A DNA stretch of 64,000 bases from Dysidea avara (GCF_963678975.1 NC_089276.1:26989555-27053554); one strand, 5' to 3'; shown: positions 11,883-38,706, counted from the stretch's first letter. The notes: generated by a model not told the origin, from the sequence alone. Numbers and translations are program-made.

Positions 11883-13103
11883 GCACACACACACACACAC
11901 ACAAGCACACACACACACACACACAAGCACACGCATGCACGCCCGCACACACATACACACTACACATACTGACACTACACACACATACACCTGGGTGCAT
12001 GTTACCTTGGACTTTTTATCTTTCTAGTATACAACCCATACAATTTCCCCAACGCTGCTGAGTGTGGCAACATGAGTGTATGGGAGGAGTACGCCACTTT
12101 ACATCATAAAATAGTGACTGGACAAGTAAAGGGGAAATTCCTCCGTTACAACTGTGTCTCACAATTCTCATGTGGTGGCTGGGGTAACAGACTAGGTGGT
12201 ATTAGTGTGGCATTCACGCTTGCTGTAATCACAAAGAAAGCCTTTTTAGTCAGGATGCCATTTCCAGTAGATATCAACATCTTGATGCAACCAAATGCTA
12301 TACATTGGAACCATTCTATAGAACACCTGCCAATAAAGAGTTTCTTTTTAGTAGATCCACAAGCTTTGGATGAAAATTGGCCCAGTTTCCGCAAGATGCT
12401 TATGAATTATGATAATAGCATTGATGTCATGGATTTCCGAACTAATTTGGGATTTTACTGGTTCATGCCAAAATTTGACAAAGAATTGAGACATACGTTT
12501 AATGAATTATTTCCAGTTGACAGCTCATATAACTATCGGATATTGTATGGATGTATTCAACGTTACTTGTTTAAGTATAATCAAGTTGTTATTGATGCAA
12601 TCCAGAAGGAGATGAGAGATCTTCATTTACAAGCTGGACGATATGTTGCAGCTCATTATCGGACACAACTTATAGCTGCTGATACAGAGCCACCCACTCC
12701 ATTGGCACTGGAACCACATCTGAAATGTGTAGCTCTCGCAGCTGATTCACTAAGTCATAAATACCACTCAGACTTTGTACCAGCCTATCTTCTCACGGAC
12801 ACAAATATTGTTGATGACATGGCACATAAACTTTACAATGACACAATCCGGACTAGTCCAGTTGAAAAGATTCACATAGACAGGACCAAATTGAAGCCAC
12901 AAGCTGCTCTACCAGGTTATGTTGGTGTGTTTGTTAACATTGAGGTAGCTGCTAAAGCTGCTGTGTTCCTGAGATTTGGTAGGCAACATAGCAGTATGGC
13001 TGAGTTGATTGAGAGTTTAGGAAGGAATATTACCACTGTAATACAGTGTGGACCTAATGGTAAAAACTGTCAAAATGATACTAGTATTTGTGGTCATGTA
13101 TAA
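9527..13103 (+). CDS. Type II membrane glycosyltransferase, fucosyltransferase-like, copy A
   Basis: Three exons join in frame with phase-1 GT-AG introns: 9527-9617, 9885-10001 and 12028-13103, giving 427 residues. Exon 1 encodes a short basic cytosolic end (MFVAMRR) and one membrane span (about residues 9-27), typical of a Golgi type II enzyme. Exon 2 is a stem. Exon 3 holds the lumenal domain: CGGWGNRLGG (the GNR loop seen in GDP-fucose enzymes), VAAHYRT (matching the H-x-R donor-binding motif), YLLTDTN, and several cysteines and N-glycosylation sites near the C-terminus (NIT, NDT). From these motifs I infer GDP-fucose transfer in the GT11/GT23/GT37/O-FucT superfamily; acceptor and subfamily are unknown. 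Start chosen because the same ATG and leader exist in copy B. Copy B (22124-37447) differs at about 19 of the last 343 residues. Confidence 0.75.
10431..10802. mobile_element. MITE with AGAGGTGCACCGATA ends
   Basis: The left end TAGAGGTGCACCGATATAAA is mirrored at the right end (ATATCAGTGCACCTCTA). Sub-terminal repeats of TATCGGTATCGGTA are on both sides. It is 372 bp and non-coding. The ends resemble the 28.3-kb element, which has an 8-bp hAT-type target duplication; here no clear target duplication was found. It is in intron 2 of copy A and absent from copy B. Confidence 0.7.
10842..11220. mobile_element. MITE with GAGGAGGTTGGCA ends
   Basis: A 379-bp element with terminal inverted repeats CAGAGGAGGTTGGCA. 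The flanks ACTAAAGAGG (left) and ACTAAGAGG (right) look like a target-site duplication of 8-9 bp with one indel, as hAT elements leave. No transposase is encoded. It is specific to copy A intron 2. Confidence 0.7.
11747..11990. repeat. (CA)n microsatellite with AAGC interruptions
   Basis: A long CA array with regular CAAGCA interruptions, just before the last exon of copy A. Copy B has a longer, purer CA array at 35101-35253 at a different place in the same intron. Confidence 0.95.
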
Positions 13104-13154
13104 TTGTTTTGTATTTAATTATTTCACATTTTTATAAACATGGGCCCATCAACA

Positions 13155-13890
13155 ATATTATGCGCAGTGCTTAATCTGGTGTCAGAAGCTGTCTTGGATA
13201 AATAATAAAAAGTCTGTCTGGGTTAAGTATATTTTTACTGTATCATCTTTGCCTTTATAGTGTCAATACATTTAAATAATTATACTAGCAGTTGACCTAA
13301 CTTTGAGAGTGGCATCAATTGGTGCCGCCATATGTCACTTTGCCAAACGCATTGCTAGTTTAGATTATCAAGTTACTCTAATAGAGCAGTCAGCCAATAA
13401 TATAATGCTCAGTTTTTCTACTACAGCAATTGGAGCCATTATTTTACTGGTAGGCATTGTATAGATAACTCCAAAGAAGTGCTACTTTGTTTCAAAATCT
13501 CTTTGAAACTGCTTTGTTATTTGTTATGCTTATGAAAGAAAAGCTTACAATACTTTGAAACGTTCATTGTATAAAGTCTGTTTGAAACTACTTAGCTGGT
13601 GGACAGTGTATTGTCATTAAAATTTTAGTTATTGATAATAATAACTGCCTGTCCTCACTACCTGATTGCTCTCAGAAGCAAGGAATTGTAATTATTATGT
13701 CGGCCTTATCACAACAGCAAATGCCACCTTCACTACCACCACAATAGCTACACACACAACATCAACAAGACCCAATGTTATGAGGGATGCCACAGTCAGG
13801 CCTATCTGGTGGTTATGGACAACCATCATCTAACCCCCGAGCAATAGCAGCAGCAACAACACCCAATGGGCTCATCAATGAATCCTGCTG
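13155..13890 (+). pseudogene. Truncated duplicate of the SWI/SNF ATPase 5' end
   Basis: The 5' leader at about 13155-13330 matches 39236-39400 (shared GGTGTCAGA(A/G)GCTGTCTTGG). Then 13700-13890 matches the first coding exon at 39520-39725, including the CAGCAGCAACAAC run and GGGCTCATCAATGAATCCTG. About 370 bp between the two parts is unrelated, and the original start codon region is missing. An extra ATA in CCACCACAATAGCTACAC creates an in-frame stop. Homology ends at about 13890. It lies about 50 bp after copy A, as the real gene follows copy B. Confidence 0.85.
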
Positions 13891-14426
13891 GTAGGCTTGA
13901 GTCTATTATGCTTAAATTTACATATTATGCTTTTGAAATTCCCTGAAAAATTAGCCTATCATGCTCATTTTTATGCTTCTCCTCTTCCATTTATGCCTAA
14001 AATTTTATTTTAAACTTACATAAATTGCAATACTTTGTACATGTCAACATCTGCTATTCAAACTTGAAAGAATGCTGGTAACTTTACCTTGGGATCATAA
14101 CTTAAACAATCACCCAACAGTTGTACTTTTTAAAAACTTTCCATTGATAGAGTATGCTGAATGGATCAGATAGGTAAATTTTAATTGAAACATCTTTATC
14201 TTCATCAGTTTCTGCACTTTGTATATATATTACATGCGTAATTTGGTACATACACATCGATTGCCCTTACAGCATTGTCATCTTTTAAATCACTTAATGT
14301 TGAAATTCATGAAGCTTGTTCTGTAGGGACACAACAAAACAGTTGACAAGATACATACATCACCTTTTGTTTTGTTTGCATAACTGCTAGATTCCTCTTC
14401 CCTTTACTGCATGCATTCATGTTATT

Positions 14427-14980
14427 ATGGTGTTGTTATTGAGGCTGCTCACTTTGAGATGCTTTATGAGGTGAGTACCTGTGCACTGGAAATGTATATA
14501 TGATAATTATGATTGTGGAAGCTAATAAGTATCAGAGAGTAGTTAGGACCATTACACAGATTTAGTGACCTATTATATGTATATACATAATATCAAGAGT
14601 AGATGATAGAGAAGAGAGTATCCAACTGCCATATACCATATCAAAAATGATCCTGTTAAGTCCACTCTGCTTGTTAAAACATTTTCAAAGAAGGTCTTAA
14701 ATTAGTCTATTAACAAGTGGTGTGCACACTGGCTTTGTATTGTGTGTAAGTGTTGAAGGTGATGACTGCTAGATATGAACACTTCTATGATACCCTAAAT
14801 TTTACTGAAATATGCAGAAAGACTTAACAGGATCATTTTTGATATGGTATATGGCAATTGGATACTCTCTTCTCTATTTTTTACTCTTGATAATATCATG
14901 TGTGCAAATTTGTGTATTTCTACAACAGTAGAGCTGTGCTATGAAGGACCTTCATGTCAGTTTGACTACATATACCAGCA
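14427..14980 (+). pseudogene. Duplicated fragment of the 1.1-2.2 kb gene region
   Basis: The stretch GTGTTGTTATTGAGGCTGCT at 14428 and about 90 bp following match the exon at 1141-1222 and its donor. It lacks the 13 bp (GTTGTAAGAGTAG) that end the exon there, so a donor would fall directly after TATGAG. The right part, 14929-14980, matches the end of the 20-bp satellite and its flank (ACCTTCATGTCAGTTTGACT) but with only one satellite unit. A MITE (14591-14892) interrupts the two parts. Confidence 0.7.
14591..14892. mobile_element. MITE with ~85-bp inverted repeats
   Basis: Arms begin TATCAAGAGTAGATGATAGA and contain GAGAGTATCCAA(C/T)TGCCATA and AAAAATGATCCTGTTAAGTC, mirrored at the right end. 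About 300 bp, no coding capacity. It was inserted into the duplicated fragment described above. Confidence 0.8.
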
Positions 14981-15091
14981 GTAATGCACCACATGAATGC
15001 ATACATGCATACATGTACACACACGCACAGACATATGTGCACACATACACATATACCAGGAGCTATTTTAAGAGTATCAATTTCTTTGCAG

Positions 15092-15151
15092 TCTCCACAT
15101 GGGAGAGGGAATAAGTCAAACAAAAAGGCACCGTCGGAACAAAACCACTAG
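15092..15151 (+). other. Possible terminal exon remnant
   Basis: After a good acceptor (TTTCTTTGCAG) there are 20 codons reading SPHGRGNKSNKKAPSEQNH and a stop. It is basic and could be the last exon of a gene, but I cannot link it to one. Confidence 0.15.
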
Positions 15152-17560
15152 ACTGTTGGAATGCTACACAATAGTGCTACTATCAGATGTGTAACTGGAT
15201 GATGGAACATCTTAACACTCCCTTCACTTTCACCTACTGTGTTTGTGTTTACCCGATATAGGTAACTTCAATGCTACCCCTTATGGTGTGGAGAACAAAA
15301 TTAATGTTGAAATTAAAATTTCTCTTGAGAAATTGCCATGTTTGTCGTCAAGTGTTTGTATAATGTGTTCCCATGCGGAGACTTTAATTTGATGGCTAAT
15401 TGTTTAGTGAAGATACTGATATCACAGACCCACTACCCCAGATCAATGTACTAGTCAGATAACTTCAAAAATAATAGCAAATAAAAAGGAATCAGGAATG
15501 GGGTGATTTCTACAAAGATTATATGCAGCATAAATTTTCTAGGAGACACCTCAAACACTATTGCCTGTGATACTCTAATAGAGCATTTACCTACCCTATC
15601 ACCAAAAATGCAATTGTAAAGTGATGTTAGTGTATTTCAATCTTTAATGCTTGTTGCTACTACAGTTGCAGAAGGAAATATTCCAGGGGATAAGTGAAAA
15701 GAATAATAATAATATAGGAAGATTTAAAAACATATTCCACGGGTCTCTAAAGATAACCACACCGTGAGGCTATACCTCCCATCGACTTGGTTGTCATTTA
15801 CCATATAGTAACTAATTCTGGGTCTTTTGTTGTTATGAGTTTAAAGTCTACATACCCAGAACTAAAAATTACGAGACAGTAAGGTAATCAATCTGCATGC
15901 TTAATCATGTTGTCAGTTTGTAAATGCACTGTAGGTGCACTAACATGAGAACAAAGTCAACTGCAATATATCAACATTATTTTTGAGCCTCCTAATAAAT
16001 ACAATTATGGAGCATTGCCATATCATCAGGTATACTGTTAACTGGTTGACCCACTGTATGGCTGACTGTTGTATCTACAAGTCATAACAGATAACATTAC
16101 TTAGTCCACACATCATTTACCACTTACCATCATCTACTGAAGACATTCTATGATCATTGGGAGTAGGGTGGCTTGGCAAGTTCACTATTATGAGAATAAG
16201 GTTAAAGTTCCAGTTTGTTGCAACCTTTGACAGAGGCACTACAATGGAGTGGCCTTATATAGAGTAACCTATATGGAATAATTACAACATTCTGATCATT
16301 CGTTTCTTTTGCTCATACTCTTGCATATTTCCTGGTATAATTCCAGTGATATGTATATTGTATTGCAACTGTAATGATTACTGACAAGCATAAATTGGTA
16401 ATTTAAAAATCAACCTAATAGCACAGTAAAGTAACACTTATGGTAAAGTATTCTCCAGGGTGGCACTTATTGATTAGAGATTATAAGTGCCAGACACTTA
16501 ACATCTCTCATGGGTAAAGTGTCCACACTAACTTTTGTTTTCCTTTTAAAGAAGTTTTTGTGAACTCTGTTAGGTATTTCCTTATGGATTTCAGGCGCAC
16601 TCAAAAAAATCTCAATGAGGTCTTATTTTGAAGGGGTTTCAGCCAACTCACCCACTGCTTTTTCGCTTTATAGTATGTTTAGCTTTTCAATGTTTACGAT
16701 TGATTGTCTGTAACTTGAACACTTCTAAAAATGTACAGTAGCACCAAAATGGCCTTGAATTACGTTGTTACACAATTACATATACATGTTATCTTACCAA
16801 TGTAGGAACTTACAACCAAAGATTACATTCATTTGCTCCACAATTGATCTTGATGCTCAATCTATTTGATAAATCAAAAATGGCGTTCTGCTCTGCCTTT
16901 ACTGTTAGTTTTCTTACGAAACATTTCAGCTGCTCTATTACAGTATTTGAATGTTTTAGAAAAGTAAGTGCATTGAGTTTTTCATGGATTCCAGTCCCAC
17001 TGCAAAACGTATGGACCTCGGTCAAGGAGGTTTTGTTTGCATAGCATTAGCTACAAGATTATTAATGGATATGGTGAAGACCGCTCAGAACACCAGTGAA
17101 AAGGGTTGCAAATAAACAGTACAGTGGAAGGAGCAAGCCACAGTTTGTTATCTTGGCTGTTTTGAATGCTTTTTTAAGGGTATATCCTTCTGAATACAGC
17201 AGGTAGAGATGTGATTGCAGTAGCACCACTCTCACAGGGTTTTAGGTAAGTCTGACAATAGTAACATTGTTTGTGCACGTGATATATACTGCTAAGCCAG
17301 TTTTTTGTAAACAAACCAATCAACAGCCTGAGAAGTGTCAGGTGGAGCTTTGATAGTGTAAAACACAGCAATGTCAACTTCACTATTGTTTACCAACAGA
17401 ACTCTTCAGTGATCTTGGAATGATATGGATGCTGCTGGGTATTGTTACCTGCACTATATACTTTCACGTCACTTTTATGTGACTTTAATCACATTGCATG
17501 AAACAAATTACTTATTCAGTACAAAGGTAAGTGAAATTTTCATTTCAGTGGATCTTTAAT
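15152..17560. other. No supported gene
   Basis: AT-rich sequence. A minus-strand open frame at 17025-16810 (72 codons, containing KHSNTVIEQLKCFVRKLTVK) and another at 17383-17174 look like chance or decayed frames. A dispersed core motif TACTCTAATAGAGCA is present at 15571. Confidence 0.35.
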
Positions 17561-17561
17561 C

Positions 17562-17685
17562 CGTACCTCTGAAGTAGGGATTAAATGTCCACTAGTATAT
17601 CTGCTGGTATAGGCGACCTCCTTGTTTCCCTAAACCTCTTTTGATGATCTCTATTCAAACCTAAAATTCCTAGTTTTTCTTATTT
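17562..17685. mobile_element. Solitary arm of the 664-884 MITE family
   Basis: The stretch carries GTAGGGATTAAATG, ACTAGTATATCTGC, GCGACCTCCTTGTTTCCCT and AAAATTCCTAGTTTTT in the same order as the right arm of the element at 664-884. No facing left arm is present. Confidence 0.6.
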
Positions 17686-18174
17686 AATGTTATTAAAAAT
17701 GTTGTAGCAATTTCTTGACCACCACATTTAATTTCATGACTTGCACATAGAGCCACACCCTTTCCAGCATGGTTGTTTTGGTGTAGATTTTGTATATGTA
17801 TGTTACATACCAGAAATGATGTTGATAAATAGACAGTGGCAGATGAAAGCCTGAAAGGTCTTCTACATCAATGGACATCTTGCCACAGCCTTCTTTGAAG
17901 GAAAACGCTCCCAGTGATATGTAGTTCTAGTTATTGTCATATTGACTCTTTAGTGCCTAAATGAAATAAAATGGATAAAGCAATGTGATTAGCAGAGTAC
18001 TTTACTGTGTCACATGTCTTTAGGGGTACTGATATATACATGTGTACTTCCCACAGCTTTTTGCATGTGTGTGCGGCAGGCTTCTGTGCAAAAGCAGAAA
18101 TTGTTTAGTTGTTACGAGGTAGCTTCCTACGATCATAAACTATGCAGTAGTAGTAACAGGTGCTGCACATCAAT

Positions 18175-18570
18175 CAATCCATAACATTGAAATGCTCCAT
18201 TGATAATGGTAGCGATTCTTTGGAATCATTGAATTCGATGAATCTCAAACTGTTGGCATCTCTTTCATTTGAAACATTTACACAATGTGGTAGGAGAATT
18301 TGTATGGGTCAACACAATGTAGCATCATGCAAATCCAGAAGAATGCTAATACTGGAGATATACCAAGACTCCTGAATGTTACATCAGCTACTAAAACAAC
18401 AGCTAATTTCATCTCCACTAAGTATCCTGGGGGTATGGCTCCTTTAGGTACAGTAATTTTTACATTATGCTAATGTAACCAATATGTTCCTCCTTCTTCA
18501 CCAAACTTAACAACTTCAACATCACCAATGATGTTTTCCATTTTAACTGGAAGCTGAGCAGGAATCTCCA
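18175..18570 (-). pseudogene. Decayed ZU5-domain exon
   Basis: On the minus strand, after an acceptor (CCCTTTCAG, 18571-18579), the translation runs GEEGGTYWLH, stop, HNVKITVPKGAIPPGYLVEM, then SPVLAFFWIC. The G-x-Y-x-L..HNV-x-I-x-VP-x-GA-x-P pattern and the later SP-[VI]-x-x-x-C are the hallmarks of the ZU5 domain found in ankyrin, UNC5 and PIDD-type proteins. The in-frame TAG after WLH and two later stops (after SYHIV and after PTV) make it a pseudogene. ZU5 proteins with death domains are abundant in sponges and cnidarians, which fits the suggested lineage. Neighbouring exons were not found. Confidence 0.6.
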
Positions 18571-18599
18571 CTGAAAGGGAAAAGGGTATGTAAATGTTA

Positions 18600-19084
18600 T
18601 GTTACACGTTAAAGTGTAAACACAAGGCTAGATTTATATAAGATGCTCTAGTTTAAATCAATTTTAGTTTTATGGACCAGCATATTAAAAGGTTTATGAC
18701 TTTATGGATGGGCCAAGGTGACCACATGCAGTAATCTGATCACCCTTGCATCTCTGTAGAGGAACAATAATGTTTTAAAGGGTTAACAGCTTATTCAGGT
18801 AGCCTCTAAATACTTCATATAGGTAGTCTGTATACAGACATTTTTACTTCCGTTTGAACACTTGGTACGTAGTGCAGAAAGGCATGCATGCGTGCTCTCT
18901 CTCTATGGCGTATCATCGTTTGAATCATCACATGACAAACAATAATAAATGGAAACTCTATATGCAAGTATTCAAACGGAAACAAAACAAAAGGACTGTA
19001 CTTTACAAGTGTTGAGAATTGGCAAAATACAGTAGTAACATATTCCAAACTAAATAAGAAATCATAATTTTGAGGTAAAGTGCT
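18600..19084. other. Nothing recognised
   Basis: No clear open frame or repeat beyond AT-rich sequence. Confidence 0.35.
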
Positions 19085-19500
19085 GGAAGGAATTTTACAC
19101 TTTGTGTAGGAAGCATGGTTCCTACATGTGTAGGAAGCATGGTTCCTATACACGTGTAGTGCTTTATTGAGAATTTTGCCAGAATTTTGTAGGAAATATT
19201 CCCACACTGTTGAATTTTGTAAGAAAGATTCCTACACTTGGCACAAAGTGTAAGACATCTTCTTGCAGTGTAGGAATCATTCCTACAAGTGTAGGAATCA
19301 TTCTTACAAGTGTAGGAATTATTCCTATAATTCCTACACTTGTATGAATTATTCCTACACATTATGTCATGTGTAGGAATCTTTCTTACAAAACTCAACA
19401 GTGCAGGAATATTTCCTACAAAATTTCTTAATGTTGCCCTACACGTGTAGGAACCATGCTTCCTACACGTGTATAGGAACCATGTTTCCTACACAAGGAT
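19085..19500. repeat. Array of palindromic GTAGGAATxATTCCTAC units
   Basis: Short palindromic units such as GTGTAGGAATCATTCCTACA recur many times with variants (GTAGGAAGCATGGTTCCTAC) in both orientations, and larger inverted segments (19090-19160 against 19430-19490) enclose them. It could form multiple cruciforms. The open frames that cross it are low-complexity artefacts. Confidence 0.8.
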
Positions 19501-20310
19501 AAATTTTGGTAGATCACAGAAAATTTGCTGTGTTTTTGAGAAAAAATTGCCACATCTTAAAGTTTTGGTTTCTTATTTAGTTTGAGATATGTTTAGTATA
19601 TGTATATGAATTAACTATAGGGTATGACCATTCGTTAAAAGTAAGCATCCTAATTATGCAGCTCTTACAATCATTCCTTTGTGAAGCAGTATCAGTGTGT
19701 GAGGGGGTAGTCTCAACAGCTGTGTTACCTCCTGCATGTTTCTATTGACAAAGAAAATTCAACTTGACGGTAGCTACATTATAGGATATTGCGAAAACAT
19801 GCACTCTTTAGTTTAGCTCCTGTGTAAACAACCCATTGTATCACATAGCTAAGCTGCCAAAGCTTCTATTAGTGCTTTTAATTTTAAATGCTGCATGGAA
19901 ATACTTATCAAAAAAGCACTATATAGAGAGTGAAAACATGTTTGCCTCTTTGATATTGATTTTGGCAGGCTGTTAACAGACCTCAGATCTGAATACCTGA
20001 CCTTGCATCATAATCACCTTGTCAACTTTTGTAGCCAATTAACAAGCCAGTGTCTGGGGGAGTCAGCACAAAATACAGTAAAGCATTAGTTGGTTAACAA
20101 CACATGATGCACACCTTTTCAGTGCATGGCAGAATTAGTTTTTGCGCTTTTCAAATTTAGCTCAAAGGCAACTGCCTGAATAGGTTTATTATTGTTCTAC
20201 TGACAAGTTATCAATAATACATATCACTATTGTATTTCAGTATGCATGGCATCATATACTAATACTAACGTCTGTTACCACAGCTGCTAAAGCAATAGCA
20301 ATACTTTTCA
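19501..20310. other. Nothing recognised
   Basis: AT-rich, no open frame above background, no repeat structure seen. Confidence 0.35.
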
Positions 20311-20972
20311 GAGGCGTAGCCACAATGTAGACAGGTGAGGCAGTTGCCTCACCAAATATTGGTGATTGAACTGAGAGCTACATTGGACCTTTTAGATGCA
20401 TTGAAAGTTGCAAAGTTTATATGCTATTTAGTTCAAATTATTGTACATACGTAGTAAGAGTCCATCCAGGGGCAGCTCTAGGGGGTTAGCTACTGAGGTT
20501 TTCAGAAACTGGTCAAGCAAGATCGATATACTCTAGTAGAGCAGGCACCCTAATAGAGCACTCATCCTAGTACAACAGTCAAGCAAATTTTTAATATAAT
20601 AGTTTTGATAAAATTAATCAATTAAACTACTTAAATTGCTCTGTATAATCAATCTCAGATGGTCTGGGGGGCACAATCCAGACCCCCTGGATTGACATCT
20701 TACAGACGTCTATATACTACTCTTGAGCAACATGCATAACACACCATATTATGTGCATTCTCTGCAATTACCATAATAGTATATAGGACTAAAATTACCT
20801 TCAGATTCAATCTTGTATCAATTTTCAAAAATTTCCTGGGGGCATGCCCTCAGACCCTCTTACTGGAGCATGCTACATACTTACATACACACTGCATCAT
20901 TCATAAAGCGTTACAAGGTCTACCTCACCTATTTAAAATTTCTAGCTACACACCGGCCTGCTTTTACCTCTG
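20311..20972. mobile_element. Dispersed ~0.5-0.65 kb repeat, copy 1
   Basis: Begins CAGAGGCGTAGCCACAATGT and continues in step with 33447-33975 for about 500 bp, including AGGTGAGGCA(G/A)TTGCCTC, the core TACTCTA(G/A)TAGAGCA motif and CACACCATATTATGTGCATT. The far end carries an inverted AGGTGAGGTAGACC-like match (about 20920-20972), so this is probably a non-autonomous DNA transposon. No coding capacity. Confidence 0.65.
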
Positions 20973-22100
20973 GTCCCACTGTATTGAAAGCTGAATGTAG
21001 TTTTTTTTTCTGCCTTATGCATTGCATTTACAACACTATAAACTTCTAAATTCAAAATCACATGTCACTACATTTATAGATACTATATAGTTATACTGCA
21101 CTCCTACCTCATAGTAGCTAGCTATACTTGAATGATTTCTCACGTGACCTTCCACAGCAGCTGTTCCTCAGCCTGGGTCTTATATTGCTATTGTTAATTA
21201 CTGTGTAGAACTCACAGAAAGAGTATAAACACACTACAGATAATCCGGCATACATAAATCAGTCTGTTGGGAAGAGATATAAGGATAAATCATCCAAATT
21301 GATTTACTGAAATCATCCAGTTCACTGAACTAATGAATCGGGTGGGGAATTCCACAAATTGATAGCAGAGGGTATAGGAAAGAATTTAAATATGTATCAG
21401 TTCTAGCAAAAGGGGTGACGAAACGCTGGTTGTGTTCACGGGTCACAGTAGCTATAGCTAGTATGTTCACGTTGAGCTGAATACTGAAAAACAGTTAAAA
21501 ATTAAAAGTGGATTTTTTCTCAATAGAGTTAACATTTCACTGAGCCGACCAGATGATTATTGGTAGCTAACAGCAAAGGTGTCAACAACAGACATGTACA
21601 GTTTGGCTGCTTCCCGTAAAAATTTTGATTGGCCGTAAATATTGTCAAACATTTGAACAAAAAGATTTTGAAATAGTTTTAGCGGGTCAAGTAGTACTAC
21701 AAATGAGCCAAATTTCAATATCGTGTGTAATTGCATCCATGAGTTATTAAATGTTTTTGAGGGATTCAGTTCAACGCGAACATACTATAGGTCTTTTCTG
21801 GTCTGGCGCCGCCGAACCTATTTAGGCGCTATAGGGTCGGGGGCGTCAGACTACGTTGTCGCATGACGTGGAACGTTCTCGGTCGTCCTGTTGCGGCATT
21901 AGCGAGTTGCTGCTATATAGAAGGGAAAACTCATACCACTCGCTTACTCGCCGTTCACCAAGCTTTTGCACAGAATTTACACCTGGGGTTATGTTTACAT
22001 AGTAGTCTACCACTGATTGGCTCACGTGAAGTACTTTCTCCCACTAAAGTGCATTACGTAATGTACATCAGTTCACGTGGGCTTGCCCTACCCCCTGGCG
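20973..22100. other. No supported gene; 5' flank of copy B
   Basis: Contains a LINE-like fragment flavour near 21300-21460 (GGAATTCCACAAATTGATAG) without a confident frame, and GC-richer sequence at 21780-22100 with two CACGTG-containing sites (22024 and 22074 areas) just before the copy B first exon. Confidence 0.3.
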
Positions 22101-22123
22101 ACTCGACGTGTAGTTTGCTGACG

Positions 22124-37447
<15,324 letters not shown>

Positions 37448-37519
37448 TTGCTGTGTATACTGTATATATTCCACATACTTACTCAACAGTTGTAAGTCAT
37501 GTAAATCTTAAATAAAAGT

Positions 37520-38706
37520 TGAAGTTCCACAAGGTTCTATCTTGGGACCTTTGAATCTCTGTTAATGTTACCTAATATTATATCTTTAATTATTGATATG
37601 ATTACATTTGCTGATGAAACTGAGTTGCATTTTAGTCATATAACTGTGGAGCAGACCCTCAGGTTGATAATCAGTGCTTGGTTAGTAGCCAATGTTGTAA
37701 AATCATTTTGTATCTTGATTCAGTGGCTCTCATCAGAGAATCAGTCTGAGTGCCACAACTTGCGGTTTCTGCTCAAAAGCTAGTTTTCATCACAAAGTGT
37801 TTGGAAGTTTATTTTGATCAACATCTTATCTGGGATCCAATTGTGCACAGTGTGGTCTCCACTGATAAAACGCTCACTATATACTAGACAGTGTTGGGAG
37901 TAACGCATTACTTATGTAACGCGTTATGTAATATTATTACTTTTGTGGTAACTAAGTAATATAGCGAAGTACGCTATAAAAACAGGTAATATAACTCCAG
38001 TTACTTTACTTACAAATGTAACGCGTTACCTAAGTAATATAGTTACTGTAACGAATCTAATATTACGTATTATTGTTACTACAAGTAACGAAGTTACTAA
38101 TCTCGTTAGTAATCAACTGAGTAACGCCTAGCCACAACGAAGTAATGAAGCCCACTAAACGAAGCTTATTCACCAGCATCTTACTTATAACCAAGATATG
38201 CAACAGCGCAATCATGTCACGTGATAAGGTGGTAGTTTTACATGTGACAGCTTAAGGCTGTGGACACAAAGTAATATAATATGTAATATTATTATAGTTA
38301 CTTTATTTTATGGGTAATATGTAACTGTAACTAAATAGTTCAGTTGCAAGTAATATGTAACTAGTTACTTTTAAAAAGTAACTTGCCCAACACTGCTACT
38401 AGAAAGGATTCATTCCAAAGTTTGGTCAGCCATTGTCACCTTCTAACAATTACACTTAAGGATCTTGAACAGAATAACTATTCAGTGCATAATGTTTTGT
38501 GTATGTTTCTACAGAGACTGTTTTCCTATGCTAGTACTGTTAGTGGCCACATTGGGAGGAACCCACACAGGCTCATATGTTCCTGGAATAGGAACAAAGT
38601 GATCTTTGATATCTGGGAATTTTGATATGGAATCGCCTACCTGCTGCGCACTATATGATGTCACAGCAGTTACTGAGACAATTTAAATTCTTATTTTGTG
38701 CTTTGT
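37520..38706 (+). pseudogene. Decayed reverse transcriptase remnant
   Basis: Before a MITE insertion the translation has VPQGSILGPL and then TFADETEL in a shifted frame, matching the PQG and catalytic A-D-D blocks of non-LTR reverse transcriptases. After the MITE, at about 38620-38706, it has IWNRLPAAH and LLRQFKFLF then a stop, matching the C-terminal end. Frames are broken many times. It sits between glycosyltransferase copy B and the SWI/SNF gene and is absent from the equivalent place in copy A. Confidence 0.6.
37889..38395. mobile_element. hAT-type element, CAGTGTTGGGAGTAA family, copy 2
   Basis: Same family and orientation as 35567-36087, 507 bp, with ends CAGTGTTGGGAGTAACGC and TTGCCCAACACTG. 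Flanks ATACTAGA and CTACTAGA match at seven of eight positions, as expected for an aged 8-bp target duplication. It split the reverse transcriptase remnant. Confidence 0.92.

Noticed and set aside
11689..12027. Long open frames across the CA array (both strands)
   Set aside because: They are Thr-His or Cys-Val dipeptide translations of a microsatellite and not genes. The same applies to 34971-35311.
18815..19398. Two minus-strand frames of about 130 codons
   Set aside because: They run through the palindromic GTAGGAAT field and are low-complexity repeats of NNSYxCRN-type residues.
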